Assembly: GCF_002078235.1 (NCBI RefSeq)
Contig: NZ_MSGP01000081.1
Coordinates: 1 to 48,654, forward strand
Source of the DNA: Streptomyces viridosporus
GTDB taxonomy: Bacteria > Actinomycetota > Actinomycetes > Streptomycetales > Streptomycetaceae
DNA: 48,654 nucleotides
Direction: 5' to 3'
This document shows, piece by piece, positions 16,034 to 25,094 of this stretch. Each line of letters opens with the position of its first letter. Within the stretch, counting starts at the first letter, position 1. The translations under genes were made by a program, and so were the position numbers. Below the pieces are notes generated by a model. It had not been told where the DNA came from, made no database searches, and worked only from the letters and a program-made list of their open reading frames with translations.

Positions 16034-16369
16034 ATGAGGCTGCGCAGCGGCAGGCGGCAGAAGGCGGACGACCGACCGGAGGTTCCGGCCACCGCATCCG
16101 GTCTCCGCCGTCGAACTCCGTGGTGTCCGGCGGCGGTACAGAGCCTCGAGGCGAAGCCGGGCGCCTGGTCCGACACCACCGTGGCCGCGGTCCTCGGCGG
16201 CTTCGCCGCCATCGCCGCGGCCACGCTGATCCCGATGATGCGCGGCACGACCGGCGAGGGGCCGTACGTGCCCCCGCTGGCGCACGGATCCTTCGCGGCC
16301 GCAGTCGGCGGCCTGGCACTGCTCGCGGTCGCGCTACCGGCGCGAGCAGTGCTGCGCCGATGGTCGTAG
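16034..16369 (+). CDS. Possible small membrane protein
   Basis: The ATG at 16034 follows GAGAGGACGG and opens a 111-aa frame. After a basic N-terminus there are two hydrophobic helices (TVAAVLGGFAAIAAATLIP and SFAAAVGGLALLAVALPA). I recognise no family. It ends about 190 bp before the MFS gene on the same strand. A chance frame in GC-rich DNA cannot be ruled out. Confidence 0.4.
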   Translation: MRLRSGRRQKADDRPEVPATASGLRRRTPWCPAAVQSLEAKPGAWSDTTVAAVLGGFAAIAAATLIPMMRGTTGEGPYVPPLAHGSFAAAVGGLALLAVALPARAVLRRWS

Positions 16370-16561
16370 CGCATGCATACGGGGCGGCAGCCGGCATCAC
16401 CGCGGCTCCCGCCCCGGTACGGCCTCTCGGACCGGCGGCCGCAGAGCAGCAAGCGCGTCTTGCCGCGGTGCCCCTTGACGACGTCCGGCACGGGCCCAAA
16501 GCGGCAGCGCTCCGCGTACGACCGACCCCTTACTCGCACGGCAACAACGGAAAGGAGGTTC

Positions 16562-17959
16562 ATGACCGTGACCCGGGCTCCCCCGGTCCGCATCGGGAAA
16601 GCCGCTGTCGGGGCCCTCGGCATGCTGGCAGTCGCCACCGGTGCCCTGGAGTCGGTGGTGACACCGACGCTCCCGCTCCTGCAACGCGAGCTGAACATGA
16701 GTCCCGCCGAAGGGGCGCTGCTCAGCGTCGTGCTCCTTGTCACCGGCGCGCTCGTCACACCGGTCGCAGGCAAGTTCGGCGACCATTACGACGGAAAACG
16801 GGTCCTGATCCGGCTGATGGTGGTGGTCTGCACCGGTGGTCTGGTGTCCGCCCTGGCGCCGAACCTGCCGGTGCTGCTGCTCGGTCAGGTGCTGCAGGGC
16901 GCGATGGTGGGCGCGCTGCCCCTGTCGTTCGTCCTGGTGCGCACGCACCTCCCCGCAGGGGAGTCGAAGGTGGCCATCGGAGTGGTCAGCGGGTTGTTCG
17001 TGGGGGGCGGGATGGCGGGAACGCTGTCGGCCGGGCCCGTGGCGGAAGGGCTGTCCCGACACTGGATGTTCGCGCTGCCGACGATCGTGGTCATCGGGGC
17101 CACCCTGCTGGTGAACAGGCTGATGCCGAGTGATCCGCCAAGCCGGTCGGACGACGCCGGTGTCGACTGGCTCGGCCTGGTTCTCTTGAGCGGGACGCTG
17201 CTCACGCTCATGCTCGCGCTCGCGCTGGTGCCCGCCATCGGCTCGCAGCCACTCGTGCTCGGCGCCCTCATCGTGGTTCTGGCCGCCTTCGTGACCGGAT
17301 GGACAGCCGTTGAACGCCGTGCGGCCTCACCGATGGTCGATCTGCACATGCTGGCCCGGCCGGCGATGTGGCAGTCGTGTGTGCTCACGTTCGTCATATG
17401 CGTCGGTACCTCGATGGCGGCCTATCTCGTCCCGCAACTGTTCGCGGTGTCCGCCGGCGATTACGGTTTCGGGGCCGGCGCCACCGAGATCGGCTTCTTC
17501 CTGCTCCCCGGCGCCGTGGCCGCGTCGCTGGCCGGGCCGATGAGCGGGATCGGGGCGCGGCGTTTCGGCTCGCGTGCCGTGGTCACCGCCGGGATCGTCC
17601 TCATGGCCGCCGCCCTGGTCACCCTGTCGGCCGTCCACACCGAGGTCTGGCACCTCGTCGTCGGCAAGGCGCTGATCGCGCTGGCCAACGGTCTGTGCGT
17701 TACGGCGATGGTGACCGGCACCGCCACTTCCGTCGATCGGAGCGACACCGGCATCGCCACCGGTCTGGTCCTGGTGACTCGCGTGACCGGTTTCGCCGTG
17801 GGCTCGCAGGTCGGTGGTGCGATCCTCACCGCCGGGACTCCTTCCGGGTCGGATGTCCCGGCCGAATCGGCCTTCGTCGCCGGCTTCGTCATCGCCGGTG
17901 CCGTCACGGCGTTGTCCCTGCTTGTCGTCCGAACCATGAGCAAAGGAGTCAAGGAATGA
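16562..17959 (+). CDS. MFS drug exporter (DHA2-like)
   Basis: The 465-aa membrane protein starts at the ATG at 16562 behind AAAGGAGGTT, one of the best ribosome sites in the window. It has 12 or more helices, MFS motif A in GKFGDHYDGKRVLI between helices 2 and 3, and motif C-like GLFVGGGMAGTLSAGPVAEG in helix 5, which marks proton/drug antiporters. Its stop overlaps the start of an FAD monooxygenase gene by 4 bp (ATGA). Together they look like a resistance pair: oxidise the drug and pump it out. Confidence 0.9.
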   Translation: MTVTRAPPVRIGKAAVGALGMLAVATGALESVVTPTLPLLQRELNMSPAEGALLSVVLLVTGALVTPVAGKFGDHYDGKRVLIRLMVVVCTGGLVSALAPNLPVLLLGQVLQGAMVGALPLSFVLVRTHLPAGESKVAIGVVSGLFVGGGMAGTLSAGPVAEGLSRHWMFALPTIVVIGATLLVNRLMPSDPPSRSDDAGVDWLGLVLLSGTLLTLMLALALVPAIGSQPLVLGALIVVLAAFVTGWTAVERRAASPMVDLHMLARPAMWQSCVLTFVICVGTSMAAYLVPQLFAVSAGDYGFGAGATEIGFFLLPGAVAASLAGPMSGIGARRFGSRAVVTAGIVLMAAALVTLSAVHTEVWHLVVGKALIALANGLCVTAMVTGTATSVDRSDTGIATGLVLVTRVTGFAVGSQVGGAILTAGTPSGSDVPAESAFVAGFVIAGAVTALSLLVVRTMSKGVKE

Positions 17960-19170
17960 CCTCCATCGATCAACTGACGGTCATCCGTAAGGCGCCGAGG
18001 CGCAAGATCCTGATATCCGGGGCCGGCATCGCGGGTTCCGTCCTCGCGTTCTGGCTGAACCGCTACGGATACGCGGTCACGGTGGTGGAGAAGGCGGGCG
18101 CGCCGCGCAGCGGTGGTTACCCCATCGACGTGCGCGGCACCGCACTGGAGGTCGTCCGGAGGATGGGGATCCTGCCACAACTGCAGGACGCACACATCGA
18201 CGTGCGCCGGCTGACCTTCCTCGAAGGGGACGGCAGTGAAGTGGCCTCCGTTCACCCGCACCACGTCACCGGCGGTGTCACGGGACGGGACCTGGAGGCG
18301 CGGCGCGGGCACCTGACCGACGTTCTTCACACGGCGGTCCGTGACGACGTGGAGTTCCTGTTCAACGACTCCATCGACACCCTCGACCAGTCCGGCCACG
18401 GGGTCGACGTCACCTTCCGCGGGGGCGGCAGGCGAACGTTCGACCTGGTGCTCGGTGCGGACGGTCTGCACTCGCGCACCCGGGAGATGCTGTTCGGCCC
18501 CGAAGAGCAGTTCCACCACTACCTCGGCTACTGCTTCGCCGTGTTCACCATGCGCAACACCTTCGGGCTCCCCCACGAGACCGTGATGTGGAACTCCCCG
18601 GGCAGGGCCGCGGCACTCTACGCCGTGGGGGACGACGACGAAGTGCATGCCTTCCTGAACTTCGCGCAGCCGCAACCGCCGTTCGACGCTTTCTCGGACC
18701 CGGAAGCCCAACGAGACCTGCTCGCCACGGTCTTCGCCGGCGCGGGATGGGAGGTCCCGGCGATGCTGGCCGCCCTGCGCGACGCGAATGACCTGTTCTT
18801 CGACGCGGTCAGCCAGATCCGCATGCCCCGCTGGTCCAACGGCAGGGTCGCGCTGGTGGGCGACGCCGCATGGGCGCCGTCGTTCCTCACCGGACAGGGC
18901 ACCAGCCTCGCCCTCGTCGGCGCGTACATGCTCGCCGGTTCCCTGGCCGACCGGGACCACGCCGCGAGTTTCGCCGCCTACGAACACGATTCCCGTGCGT
19001 TCGTGACCACGAACCAGGCTCTGGTCGGCGAGGGCAGCGCCACGCTCTTCCCGACCACCGCCCGAGCCCTGGAACAGCGCACCGACAGGCTGCGCAGTCT
19101 CAGCGCCATGCCTTCCTCGGAAGGACGACCGGCCCATTCGGCCCTTGCCCTGCCCGCGTTCATGCCATGA
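17956..19170 (+). CDS. FAD-dependent monooxygenase (TetX/PHBH-like)
   Basis: The 404-aa flavoprotein has the dinucleotide fold at ISGAGIAGSVLAFWLNRYGY (about residues 20-39), the DG motif in LVLGADGLHSRTR and the GD motif in RVALVGDAAWAPSFLTGQG. These define group A aromatic hydroxylases, which use NADPH and oxygen to hydroxylate a ring or inactivate a drug. The ATG at 17956 sits in the end of the MFS gene, so the two are translated together. TetX-like inactivation or tailoring of a polyketide would fit; the substrate is unknown. Confidence 0.9.
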   Translation: MTSIDQLTVIRKAPRRKILISGAGIAGSVLAFWLNRYGYAVTVVEKAGAPRSGGYPIDVRGTALEVVRRMGILPQLQDAHIDVRRLTFLEGDGSEVASVHPHHVTGGVTGRDLEARRGHLTDVLHTAVRDDVEFLFNDSIDTLDQSGHGVDVTFRGGGRRTFDLVLGADGLHSRTREMLFGPEEQFHHYLGYCFAVFTMRNTFGLPHETVMWNSPGRAAALYAVGDDDEVHAFLNFAQPQPPFDAFSDPEAQRDLLATVFAGAGWEVPAMLAALRDANDLFFDAVSQIRMPRWSNGRVALVGDAAWAPSFLTGQGTSLALVGAYMLAGSLADRDHAASFAAYEHDSRAFVTTNQALVGEGSATLFPTTARALEQRTDRLRSLSAMPSSEGRPAHSALALPAFMP

Positions 19171-19484
19171 CGTTAGACCGGCTACGCGTGCAGACGACGG
19201 GCGTCACTGGCGGCCGGGGCTGCTGTCCGACTCCGGCACCGGGCACGCCGCCGCCTACGCCTCTGCTTCCACCGGTCCGAACCCGGCGCATGACCACGGT
19301 GGTGCCGGAGGCGGGGCCCGCGGGGATACTCGCGGGCCCGCGCCGCGTCGGCTATCCGGTGGAGCAGACCCACAACTTCGCCGTCTTCGGCCAGGACCTG
19401 TTGCGAAAGTGCGTGCGGCGACGGACGGATCGTAGTACCCCTGGACAGTCCTGGATCCGTGTCCGTTCTCCTCAGGAGTCGTCG
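19171..19484. other. Gap with no supported gene
   Basis: No recognisable coding text or strong hairpin is seen. The last bases include the CAGGAG ribosome site of the next gene. Confidence 0.4.
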
Positions 19485-19832
19485 ATGGCCGTTCGCCGTG
19501 TCATGCCCATCATCCAGTCGGAGGCTGCGCAGGAGAGCCGGGAGTTCTATGGCCTGCTGGGCTTTGAAGAAGTCATGAATCTCGGCTGGATCATGACGCT
19601 CGCCTCGCCGTCCCACCCGGCGGCCCAGGTCAGCGTTATGACCAGCGACAAAACCGCCCCGGTCACCCCCGATATGAGCGTCGAAGTCGACGACGTGGAA
19701 GCGGCTTACGCGGCCATGCGGGACAGCGGCGCGGAGATCGTCCACCCCCTGCAGGACGAGGAGTGGGGCGTACGACGGTTCTTCGTCCGCGACCCCAACG
19801 GCCGTGTGATCAACGTTCTGAGCCACCGCTGA
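19485..19832 (+). CDS. Small VOC-family protein
   Basis: The 115-aa protein starts at the ATG at 19485. It has VRRVMPIIQSEAAQESREFY and GLLGFEEVMNLGWIMTLASP in the first half, and DMSVEVDDVEAAYAAMRDSG and RRFFVRDPNGRVINVLSH in the second. This is the bleomycin-resistance/glyoxalase fold. The first-position metal His of enzymes is missing (PIIQS) and Asn replaces Glu in DPNG, so a binding role is more likely than catalysis. It stands alone. Confidence 0.82.
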   Translation: MAVRRVMPIIQSEAAQESREFYGLLGFEEVMNLGWIMTLASPSHPAAQVSVMTSDKTAPVTPDMSVEVDDVEAAYAAMRDSGAEIVHPLQDEEWGVRRFFVRDPNGRVINVLSHR

Positions 19833-19877
19833 CGCCTGCGGGTACCGGTACACCATCCGCGCAGGTCACGGCCTTGA

Positions 19878-20560
19878 TTGTCCAGCAGCGAGCCGCGCAC
19901 GCCGACCTTTGACCGTCTTCTCCATGACGAGCCTGCGGCGCCGGGCGTCAGGGCCGCCTCCACCGCCCGGGAGCTTCTCCAGGAGTACGGCATCCCGCCC
20001 GCGTCCGAACGGCAGGGCATGACCTGGGCGGACTCTCTGCGCAGCCGGGCCGACGCACCGCTCACCTGCGCTCTCTTCGAGGTCCGTGCCCCGGCCGGGA
20101 CGCGGCGGTACGTCCTCTCCGTCCTCGCGCCCGCGAGACGGCGCATCCGGGTCCCGGGCGCCACCGCGCAGTGGACCGTGCGACCCGACGCAACCTTCCC
20201 ATGGACCTCGAGGACCCGGCAGCACGGCCGGATGCCTGCTCCGCGACCACGACGCGACGTGCACGACCGCCCTCCACTCCCTGGTGGCCGGTGCCGGCCC
20301 GAAGGTGATCACCACAGGCATCCAGATCCCCCTGGATGCCCCCTCATGGAGCACCGGACACAGACCCGCCGACGCAAGCTCCCGGACCGCTCCTCGATCG
20401 GGAACCAGCGCCACCTGCTTGACGCCCTGCGTGAGTGCGAGCTCCATGCCCATGAACACCGACCACACCGGACGACCCTCAGACAGGCCGCACCGCTCCC
20501 CCGCTCACCCACCGGCCAACGGCCCACCCCAGTCCGAAGACCCGAAGGTCAGCCGACGAG
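19878..20560 (+). pseudogene. Decayed integrase-core transposase
   Basis: Family text is spread over three frames: STARELLQEYGIPPASERQG and MTWADSLRSRADA in one, CLLRDHD and GPKVITTGIQIPL in another (normally YLIRDRD, the second catalytic aspartate), then NQRHLLDALRECELHAHEHR back in the first. Residues of the DDE core are altered or lost. The frame to 20777 happens to be open, but it is not a gene. Confidence 0.7.
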
Positions 20561-20826
20561 ACCGACGCGGCGGAATCCTCCGCGAGCACCGACACGCCAC
20601 TTGACCAGACCGGATGACTGTTCGGCACCCGCGGACGCGCGCGAGGACGAGTCCGCGGACAACGGCGGTGCGGTGGTGGCAGTTGCGGTCGCTGACCCGC
20701 CCCTGCCGCTAGCCAGGACGAAAAGGCTAATCTTGCGTCATTCCGGCCGGTCCACGACAGCGGTTACCCCTCGGTGAGGACGACGAACGAGCCGTACCAG
20801 TACCCCGGGCTGTCGGTGGAACAGCG

Positions 20827-21327
20827 TTACGTCCAAGCGGGCGCGGGTTCCTCCAGCGCGACCACGACCATCACTGGAAGATCGGTGTCCTGCTGTACCA
20901 CACCGGCGGTCAGAACCCGTCCGTCCAGGGTCCACTTGCGGGCCGCGATGAACTCGTCTTCGTCCGTGGCCGTCAGCCCAGCCTCGACAAGGTGGCCGAC
21001 GAGCAGGGAGTTCTCGATCTCGGGGAGGAACGTGGCCAGCGCCTGCTCGCCCTGCTCGTAGACGGCGTCCAGGTCGTCGAAGTAACCGGACTCGTCGACA
21101 TCGCGGATCCAGACGGCGAACGAGACACGGACCGCCCCGCTGCGGAACTTCTGGATCCACCCCCGGATGCCGTCCTTGCGCCAGGACGTCTCCACACCGC
21201 CGCAGGACTTGCCCCCGGGCGTCCACTCCTGGACCGCGAACCTTCCCGCCGCGCCCCCGGCGGTCAGCGGGACCAGGTCCCGGAGCCCTTCCAGCATTGC
21301 GGTCACTGCAGCCATGAACTCATTCAC
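20827..21327 (-). CDS. Unknown 166-aa protein
   Basis: I do not recognise this family. The protein is acidic and soluble (MNEFMAAVTAMLEGLRDLVP at the start, RDVDESGYFDDLDAVYEQGE in the middle). The Trp-rich start of the mature part (VQEWTPGGKS, GIRGWIQKF) and a closing hydrophobic strand VMVVVALEE suggest an alpha/beta fold. Codon use is normal for the organism and no frameshift is seen, unlike its neighbours. It is an intact gene between two transposase remnants, possibly cargo of one of them or an immunity-type protein; both ideas are inference. Confidence 0.65.
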   Translation of the reverse strand: MNEFMAAVTAMLEGLRDLVPLTAGGAAGRFAVQEWTPGGKSCGGVETSWRKDGIRGWIQKFRSGAVRVSFAVWIRDVDESGYFDDLDAVYEQGEQALATFLPEIENSLLVGHLVEAGLTATDEDEFIAARKWTLDGRVLTAGVVQQDTDLPVMVVVALEEPAPAWT

Positions 21328-21344
21328 TCATGCCGTTGCCGAGC

Positions 21345-22010
21345 GCGTGATATGCCTTCAGCTGTCCGCTGGCGTATGACTCGAGAAAAGCCTGGACTGA
21401 AGTTCCCCCATCCCATGACCTTGGACAGCGGCTGGTTACGCTGCGGGTGAGGTTTTGAGCCACCAGGGCCCTGGTTTCGAGTGGGGTGACGTAGCCGTAC
21501 TCGGGGTGCTTGCGCAGACGGGCGCGGTTGTACTCGACCTCGATGAAGCGGAGGGTGTTGAGAATCTCCCAGACCGTCGAAGCGGTAATCCGATACCCGA
21601 GTCGGGCCAACTTCCCTTGAACGCGCCTGTGCCCCACCGCGGATTCTCCCGGGCCGGCCGCAGAACGAACGCCCTGATCGCCGCTGGGGCAGGTGGGCGC
21701 CCAGTGCGTCGGCGCGCGGTGCAGTCCCCCTGACGGTGATGAACCTGCGATGCCAGGTGAACAGGGCGACGGGGCCACCGGGGAGACCTCCCGCCGGCGT
21801 CACCGGGATATCTACACGGACAGGACGGCGAACCAGGACCGGTTGACCGACTCGTAGCGGACCGGACCCGCCAGCCGCCGACACAGGACCGCGCTCTCCT
21901 GCCACAGCACGAGCGAATCCCGCGTCCTTGGTGGTTTCACCGCGCAGCAACGCCGACGGGACAAACAGCAACCCTCGGGCCACCCTGTACGGCAAGAACA
22001 CGGCCACATG
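21345..22010 (-). pseudogene. Chimeric transposase debris (two elements fused)
   Basis: On the minus strand, 22010-21812 gives an integrase-core N-terminus over two frames (VFLPYRVARGLLFVPSALLR, then RRLAGPVRYESVNRSWFAVL). Then come LFTWHRRFITVR and GHRRVQGKLARLGYRITAST with VWEIL. At about 21559 the same frame passes without a gap into NTLRFIEVEYNRARLRKHPE and YGYVTPLETRALV, the C-terminus of an IS3-type transposase. The catalytic region between them is gone. Confidence 0.75.
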
Positions 22011-22024
22011 GCCATGCCCCCAGC

Positions 22025-22253
22025 ACCCGAACCGCACCACCTGTGGCAACGACTCTTCGAGCGGCACAGGCCGGGCGCGAAGGCCAGTGGCCCGTCCCCC
22101 GGCGGCCACAGCGAGACGATCACGGTCGACGGCGAGACGAAGCCCGTAGCGGTCCACCTCGGCGTATGGGTATCGAGCACCCGCGCGAGGCGCGACAAGC
22201 TCACCCAGGACCAACTGAACGCCCTGCGGGAGCTGGGCGTGAAGGGGGCGTAG
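22025..22253 (+). pseudogene. C-terminal tail of a helicase-associated-domain protein
   Basis: The frame ending at 22253 reads HRPGAKASGPSPGGHSETIT, VDGETKPVAVHLGVWVSSTR and ARRDKLTQDQLNALRELGVK. This is the last repeat of the helicase-associated domain of large Streptomyces DEAD/DEAH helicases, which are common near chromosome ends. The helicase core is absent, cut by the transposase debris on the left. Confidence 0.75.
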
Positions 22254-22296
22254 GACTTCGCGAGGGGACTGCCGGGTTGGTGTCCGGGTCCTCTCA

Positions 22297-22656
22297 TCAG
22301 GGCCGCTTGGGCGCCGCCTGCTGGAAGTCGGTGGGCGGCGTGTCGGGGAACAGACGGGCGAGGTCGAAGGTGGCGGGGTACAGATCGGCGGCCAGAAGCA
22401 GCAGTCGCAGCGGCTGCTGTCGTAGTCCCGTCACGGTCGTACGGCGGTCCGGACCGTCAGGCGAGACGGGGGCGAAAAGGAGGTGGAGGCCGGCGGTATC
22501 CATGAAGGCCGTGTGGTTCAGGTCCCACATCAGGTCGGTCACGTGTGCCGGTAGGGCTTGGGCGGCGGCGCGCAGCGGGGGCAGGGTGTCGAAGTCGATG
22601 TCCCCGCGCAGGGCGATGCGTGCGGATGTGCCGTCGATGGTGGTGGTGATGTTCAT
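22297..22656 (-). CDS. STAS-domain protein (anti-sigma factor antagonist-like)
   Basis: The 119-aa protein starts at the ATG at 22656 behind GGAAGGGGGC. It is a single STAS domain: ITTTIDGTSARIALRGDIDF at the start and DLNHTAFMDTAGLHLLF at residues 45-61. In classical antagonists the site is Asp-Ser-Ser-Gly and the second Ser is phosphorylated by an anti-sigma kinase. Here it is Asp53-Thr54-Ala55-Gly56, so the usual phospho-residue is Ala. The protein may be constitutively active or use Thr54. It stands alone. Confidence 0.82.
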   Translation of the reverse strand: MNITTTIDGTSARIALRGDIDFDTLPPLRAAAQALPAHVTDLMWDLNHTAFMDTAGLHLLFAPVSPDGPDRRTTVTGLRQQPLRLLLLAADLYPATFDLARLFPDTPPTDFQQAAPKRP

Positions 22657-22917
22657 GGTGGGCGCGCCCCCTTCCGGGGGTTGATGAGCCCAAAGGCGAT
22701 GCACCCTCCGGGAAGGGGGTGAACGACAATGGCAGGCGCCGGATGCCCGGGTTGGGGGCAACGCCCGGCTCCCAAAGACCGGTACCCCGGAGGGCGCCGG
22801 TCGGTCTCGTTGTCCGTCCACCGTCGCACACTGCCGCGTGTACCCGCGACTCCCCGCAGGGGGGATGTTCCATAAAGGCCGCGCGCAGGGCCGCCGCTAC
22901 GGCAAGGGAGCCGCCAG

Positions 22918-22952
22918 GGCCCGCGGGGCTCCGCTCAGGGGCCCCGCGGGCC
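22918..22952 (-). terminator. 12-bp GC hairpin
   Basis: GGCCCGCGGGGC (22918-22929) and GCCCCGCGGGCC (22941-22952) form a perfect stem with an 11-nt loop, 86 bp past the DUF4287 stop on the minus strand. The rest of 22657-23037 holds no supported gene. Confidence 0.5.
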
Positions 22953-23037
22953 TCGCTCTACGTGGTGTCGCAGGATGCGTGGATGAGGGTGCGCCGGCCC
23001 CAGCCCTGATGACCGGGCCGGGGCCGGAGCTGCCGTC

Positions 23038-23250
23038 TTACTTCCCGCTGTCCTCGGCCAGGGTGTGGGAGACCAGGGCGTTGGCGTGGCCGTGGCCCAG
23101 TCCGTGTTCGGTCTGGAGCCAGGAAACGAGCTCCATGTGCTTGGTCAGCGGGGAGGATCGGATGAGCGTCTTCCACTCGGCGATCGGGCGGCCGTATTTC
23201 TTCTCGATGGAGGGGAAGTAGCTGGCCGGGCCCTTCACTGCGTCGGTCAT
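23038..23250 (-). CDS. DUF4287-domain small protein
   Basis: The 70-aa protein starts at the ATG at 23250; the longer frame to 23526 would overlap the next gene. It consists of one helical domain: YFPSIEKKYGRPIAEWKTLI, then MELVSWLQTEHGLGHGHANA and LVSHTLAED. This is DUF4287, found alone or joined to DUF5655 in many actinobacteria. The function is unknown. It follows the DUF998 gene by 65 bp on the same strand and may share its transcript. Confidence 0.82.
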   Translation of the reverse strand: MTDAVKGPASYFPSIEKKYGRPIAEWKTLIRSSPLTKHMELVSWLQTEHGLGHGHANALVSHTLAEDSGK

Positions 23251-23315
23251 GGGGTACCCCGCTTCCTGTGAACGATCTTGAACAGGTTGATGATGGCCGC
23301 CGGGCCAGTGATCGG

Positions 23316-23981
23316 CTAGCGGTCCGACGGTCCGGTGGCCAGCCGGGCCGTCACCGCGGCCAGCCAGAGCAGTCCGAGCCCGGCACCGGCGGTGAAAGCC
23401 AGAACTGTCACGGCTGAGGTGGCGAACCCGGCGAGAACCGCCACCGGCACGAAGCGCGAGGCGATGGCCCAGCCGCGGTGACCTCGGGCCGCGAGAGGCC
23501 GGGCCATCACCAGGAAGGCGCCGCACAGGGCGAGATAGCCGATCATCCCAGCCGCCATGTGCACCGTGCCGTGAACGCTCATCACGGTGACCTCAGGAGC
23601 CCCGGCCGGGAAGCCGGCCCCCGCATCCGCGGGGAACACGGCGGCCGCCCAGAACGAGGCGCCGAACACCCCGATCAGGACCGGTCCCCACGTTGAGCCC
23701 GGGTCACCGCACAACGCCCGCCGGAGCCCGACCGCGCCGACGATCAGCAGGATGCCGGTGAGCACGAAGTTCACCGTCTGGATCCACCCTGCCGCACCGA
23801 GGGCGAGCTGGCTGATCGCGTTCTGGGTGAAGTCGAAACCCTCCCGGCCAAACCCCTGGGCGAGCCCGGCAGTCATAAACAGCGGGCCCGCCACCATGCC
23901 ACCGGTCAGGGCGCGCCGGGCCGCTGGCCGCGCAGGTGCAGCCGGAGTCACAGTATGGGGCGCGGTGAGCGTGTGGGGCAT
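23316..23981 (-). CDS. DUF998 membrane protein
   Basis: The 221-aa protein has six predicted helices starting at LTGGMVAGPLFMTAGLAQGF. It carries the typical FDFTQNAISQLALGAAGWIQ segment between helices 1 and 2 and MSVHGTVHMAAGMIGYLALC in helix 4. DUF998 proteins are integral membrane proteins of unknown function. The start at 23981 is followed by a short hydrophilic N-terminus and no signal peptide. Confidence 0.85.
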   Translation of the reverse strand: MPHTLTAPHTVTPAAPARPAARRALTGGMVAGPLFMTAGLAQGFGREGFDFTQNAISQLALGAAGWIQTVNFVLTGILLIVGAVGLRRALCGDPGSTWGPVLIGVFGASFWAAAVFPADAGAGFPAGAPEVTVMSVHGTVHMAAGMIGYLALCGAFLVMARPLAARGHRGWAIASRFVPVAVLAGFATSAVTVLAFTAGAGLGLLWLAAVTARLATGPSDR

Positions 23982-24481
23982 GACGTGCCTTCCTCGTCTT
24001 GTGGGTGTCGCTCTTACGACCGGGGCCGGACGGCGAAGTCATCGCACACGATCATGTGACCTGCATCACGCACGCCCGCGGAATGTGAGATCTGTCCGCC
24101 TGAACCGTTTTGGATTCGCGCGTCGCCGCGGCACCGAGTGCGGAGAACCCGGCTTCTGCGAGCGCGCTGGCCAGTCGAGTGCCGGGAGCGGTGCTCCAGC
24201 CAGTCACCGTCACCGGAATCCGCCCACTCCACGAGTCCCCCTTTCGCCAGAACAGTGAGTTGTCGCCCCGCAGCCGGCTTGCGGAAACGTGGCGAACGCC
24301 TGGTCCTCCAGGTGGTGAGCGCGGCGCCGTCCAGCGGATCGCCGACCCGTACATGGGCGCGGCTGTCTCGAATGGCGGTGGCTGCTGTCCGTCTCATGCC
24401 GATTCCGGTCAGTTGGGTGACGAAGGGCTGGGATACCTGGGACCAGGACGGCGAATCGTGCCGTCCGGCGCTTTGGGATGA
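23982..24481. other. Gap with no recognised gene
   Basis: Open minus-strand frames exist (one has WRKGDSWSGRIPVTVTGWST), but no family or clear start is seen. It is probably degraded sequence. Confidence 0.35.
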
Positions 24482-24870
24482 GGCCACCGTGCCAAGAAGC
24501 CGTGATCAGGATCGTGTGGGTGGTCCAGCCGCCGTGTTCCCACCCCGGTTGGGACGGGCGGCGGCGACACCCCGGCTGTTGGACCTCGATGGGCGCGGTG
24601 AGTTGACGCCCGCGCATGTGCTTCTGGTGGCACAGGCGTTGGGGAAGTCGGAGCGTACGGTGTGGCGGTGGCTGGCCGCTGCCCGGGAGGACCACCGCCT
24701 CGCCCGGGTGGAGTCGTCGCGTTTCACGGTCACCACGGATGTCCGGCGGTTGCTGGTGGTGTGGGGTGGTCATGCCTCCCGAATCCATGCCGAGCCGGAC
24801 TCGCAGGCAGCACGCGCCGCCCCAGGACAACAGGGCTCACCCCACAGCGAGACCATGCTGAGGGGGCTGC
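24482..24870 (+). pseudogene. Mu-like transposase N-terminal remnant
   Basis: The reading has RLLDLDGRGELTPAHVLLVA and LGKSERTVWRWLAAAREDHR, then SRFTVTTDVRRLLVVWGGHA with SRIHAE. This is the helix-turn-helix and linker part of actinobacterial transposases with an integrase catalytic core. No catalytic core follows before the next gene at 25095. Confidence 0.65.
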
Positions 24871-25094
24871 TCCTGGAAGGTTTGCTGATCGTGTATGAGA
24901 GCCCACAGGACGTCCAATCGACTGCTGCCGAGGACGGGGGCTTCTCTCATGCGGCGGTTGGTGCGTGTTCGCGGTCCTCGGTGAATGCGCTGTGTCGGTA
25001 AAAGGAGTAAGCCTTTCTCGACGCTTCGACGTATTCATGAGTTTGGAAGGCACTTGGGTCGGGTTGTCAGTGCTTGCCGGTAGCGTCGCGGTCC

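Noticed and set aside
19878..20777. A 299-residue gene
   Set aside because: Transposase text switches between three frames inside it, so the open frame is accidental.
24014..24487. 157-residue minus-strand frame
   Set aside because: No family match, no ribosome site and atypical composition; left as an unassigned gap.
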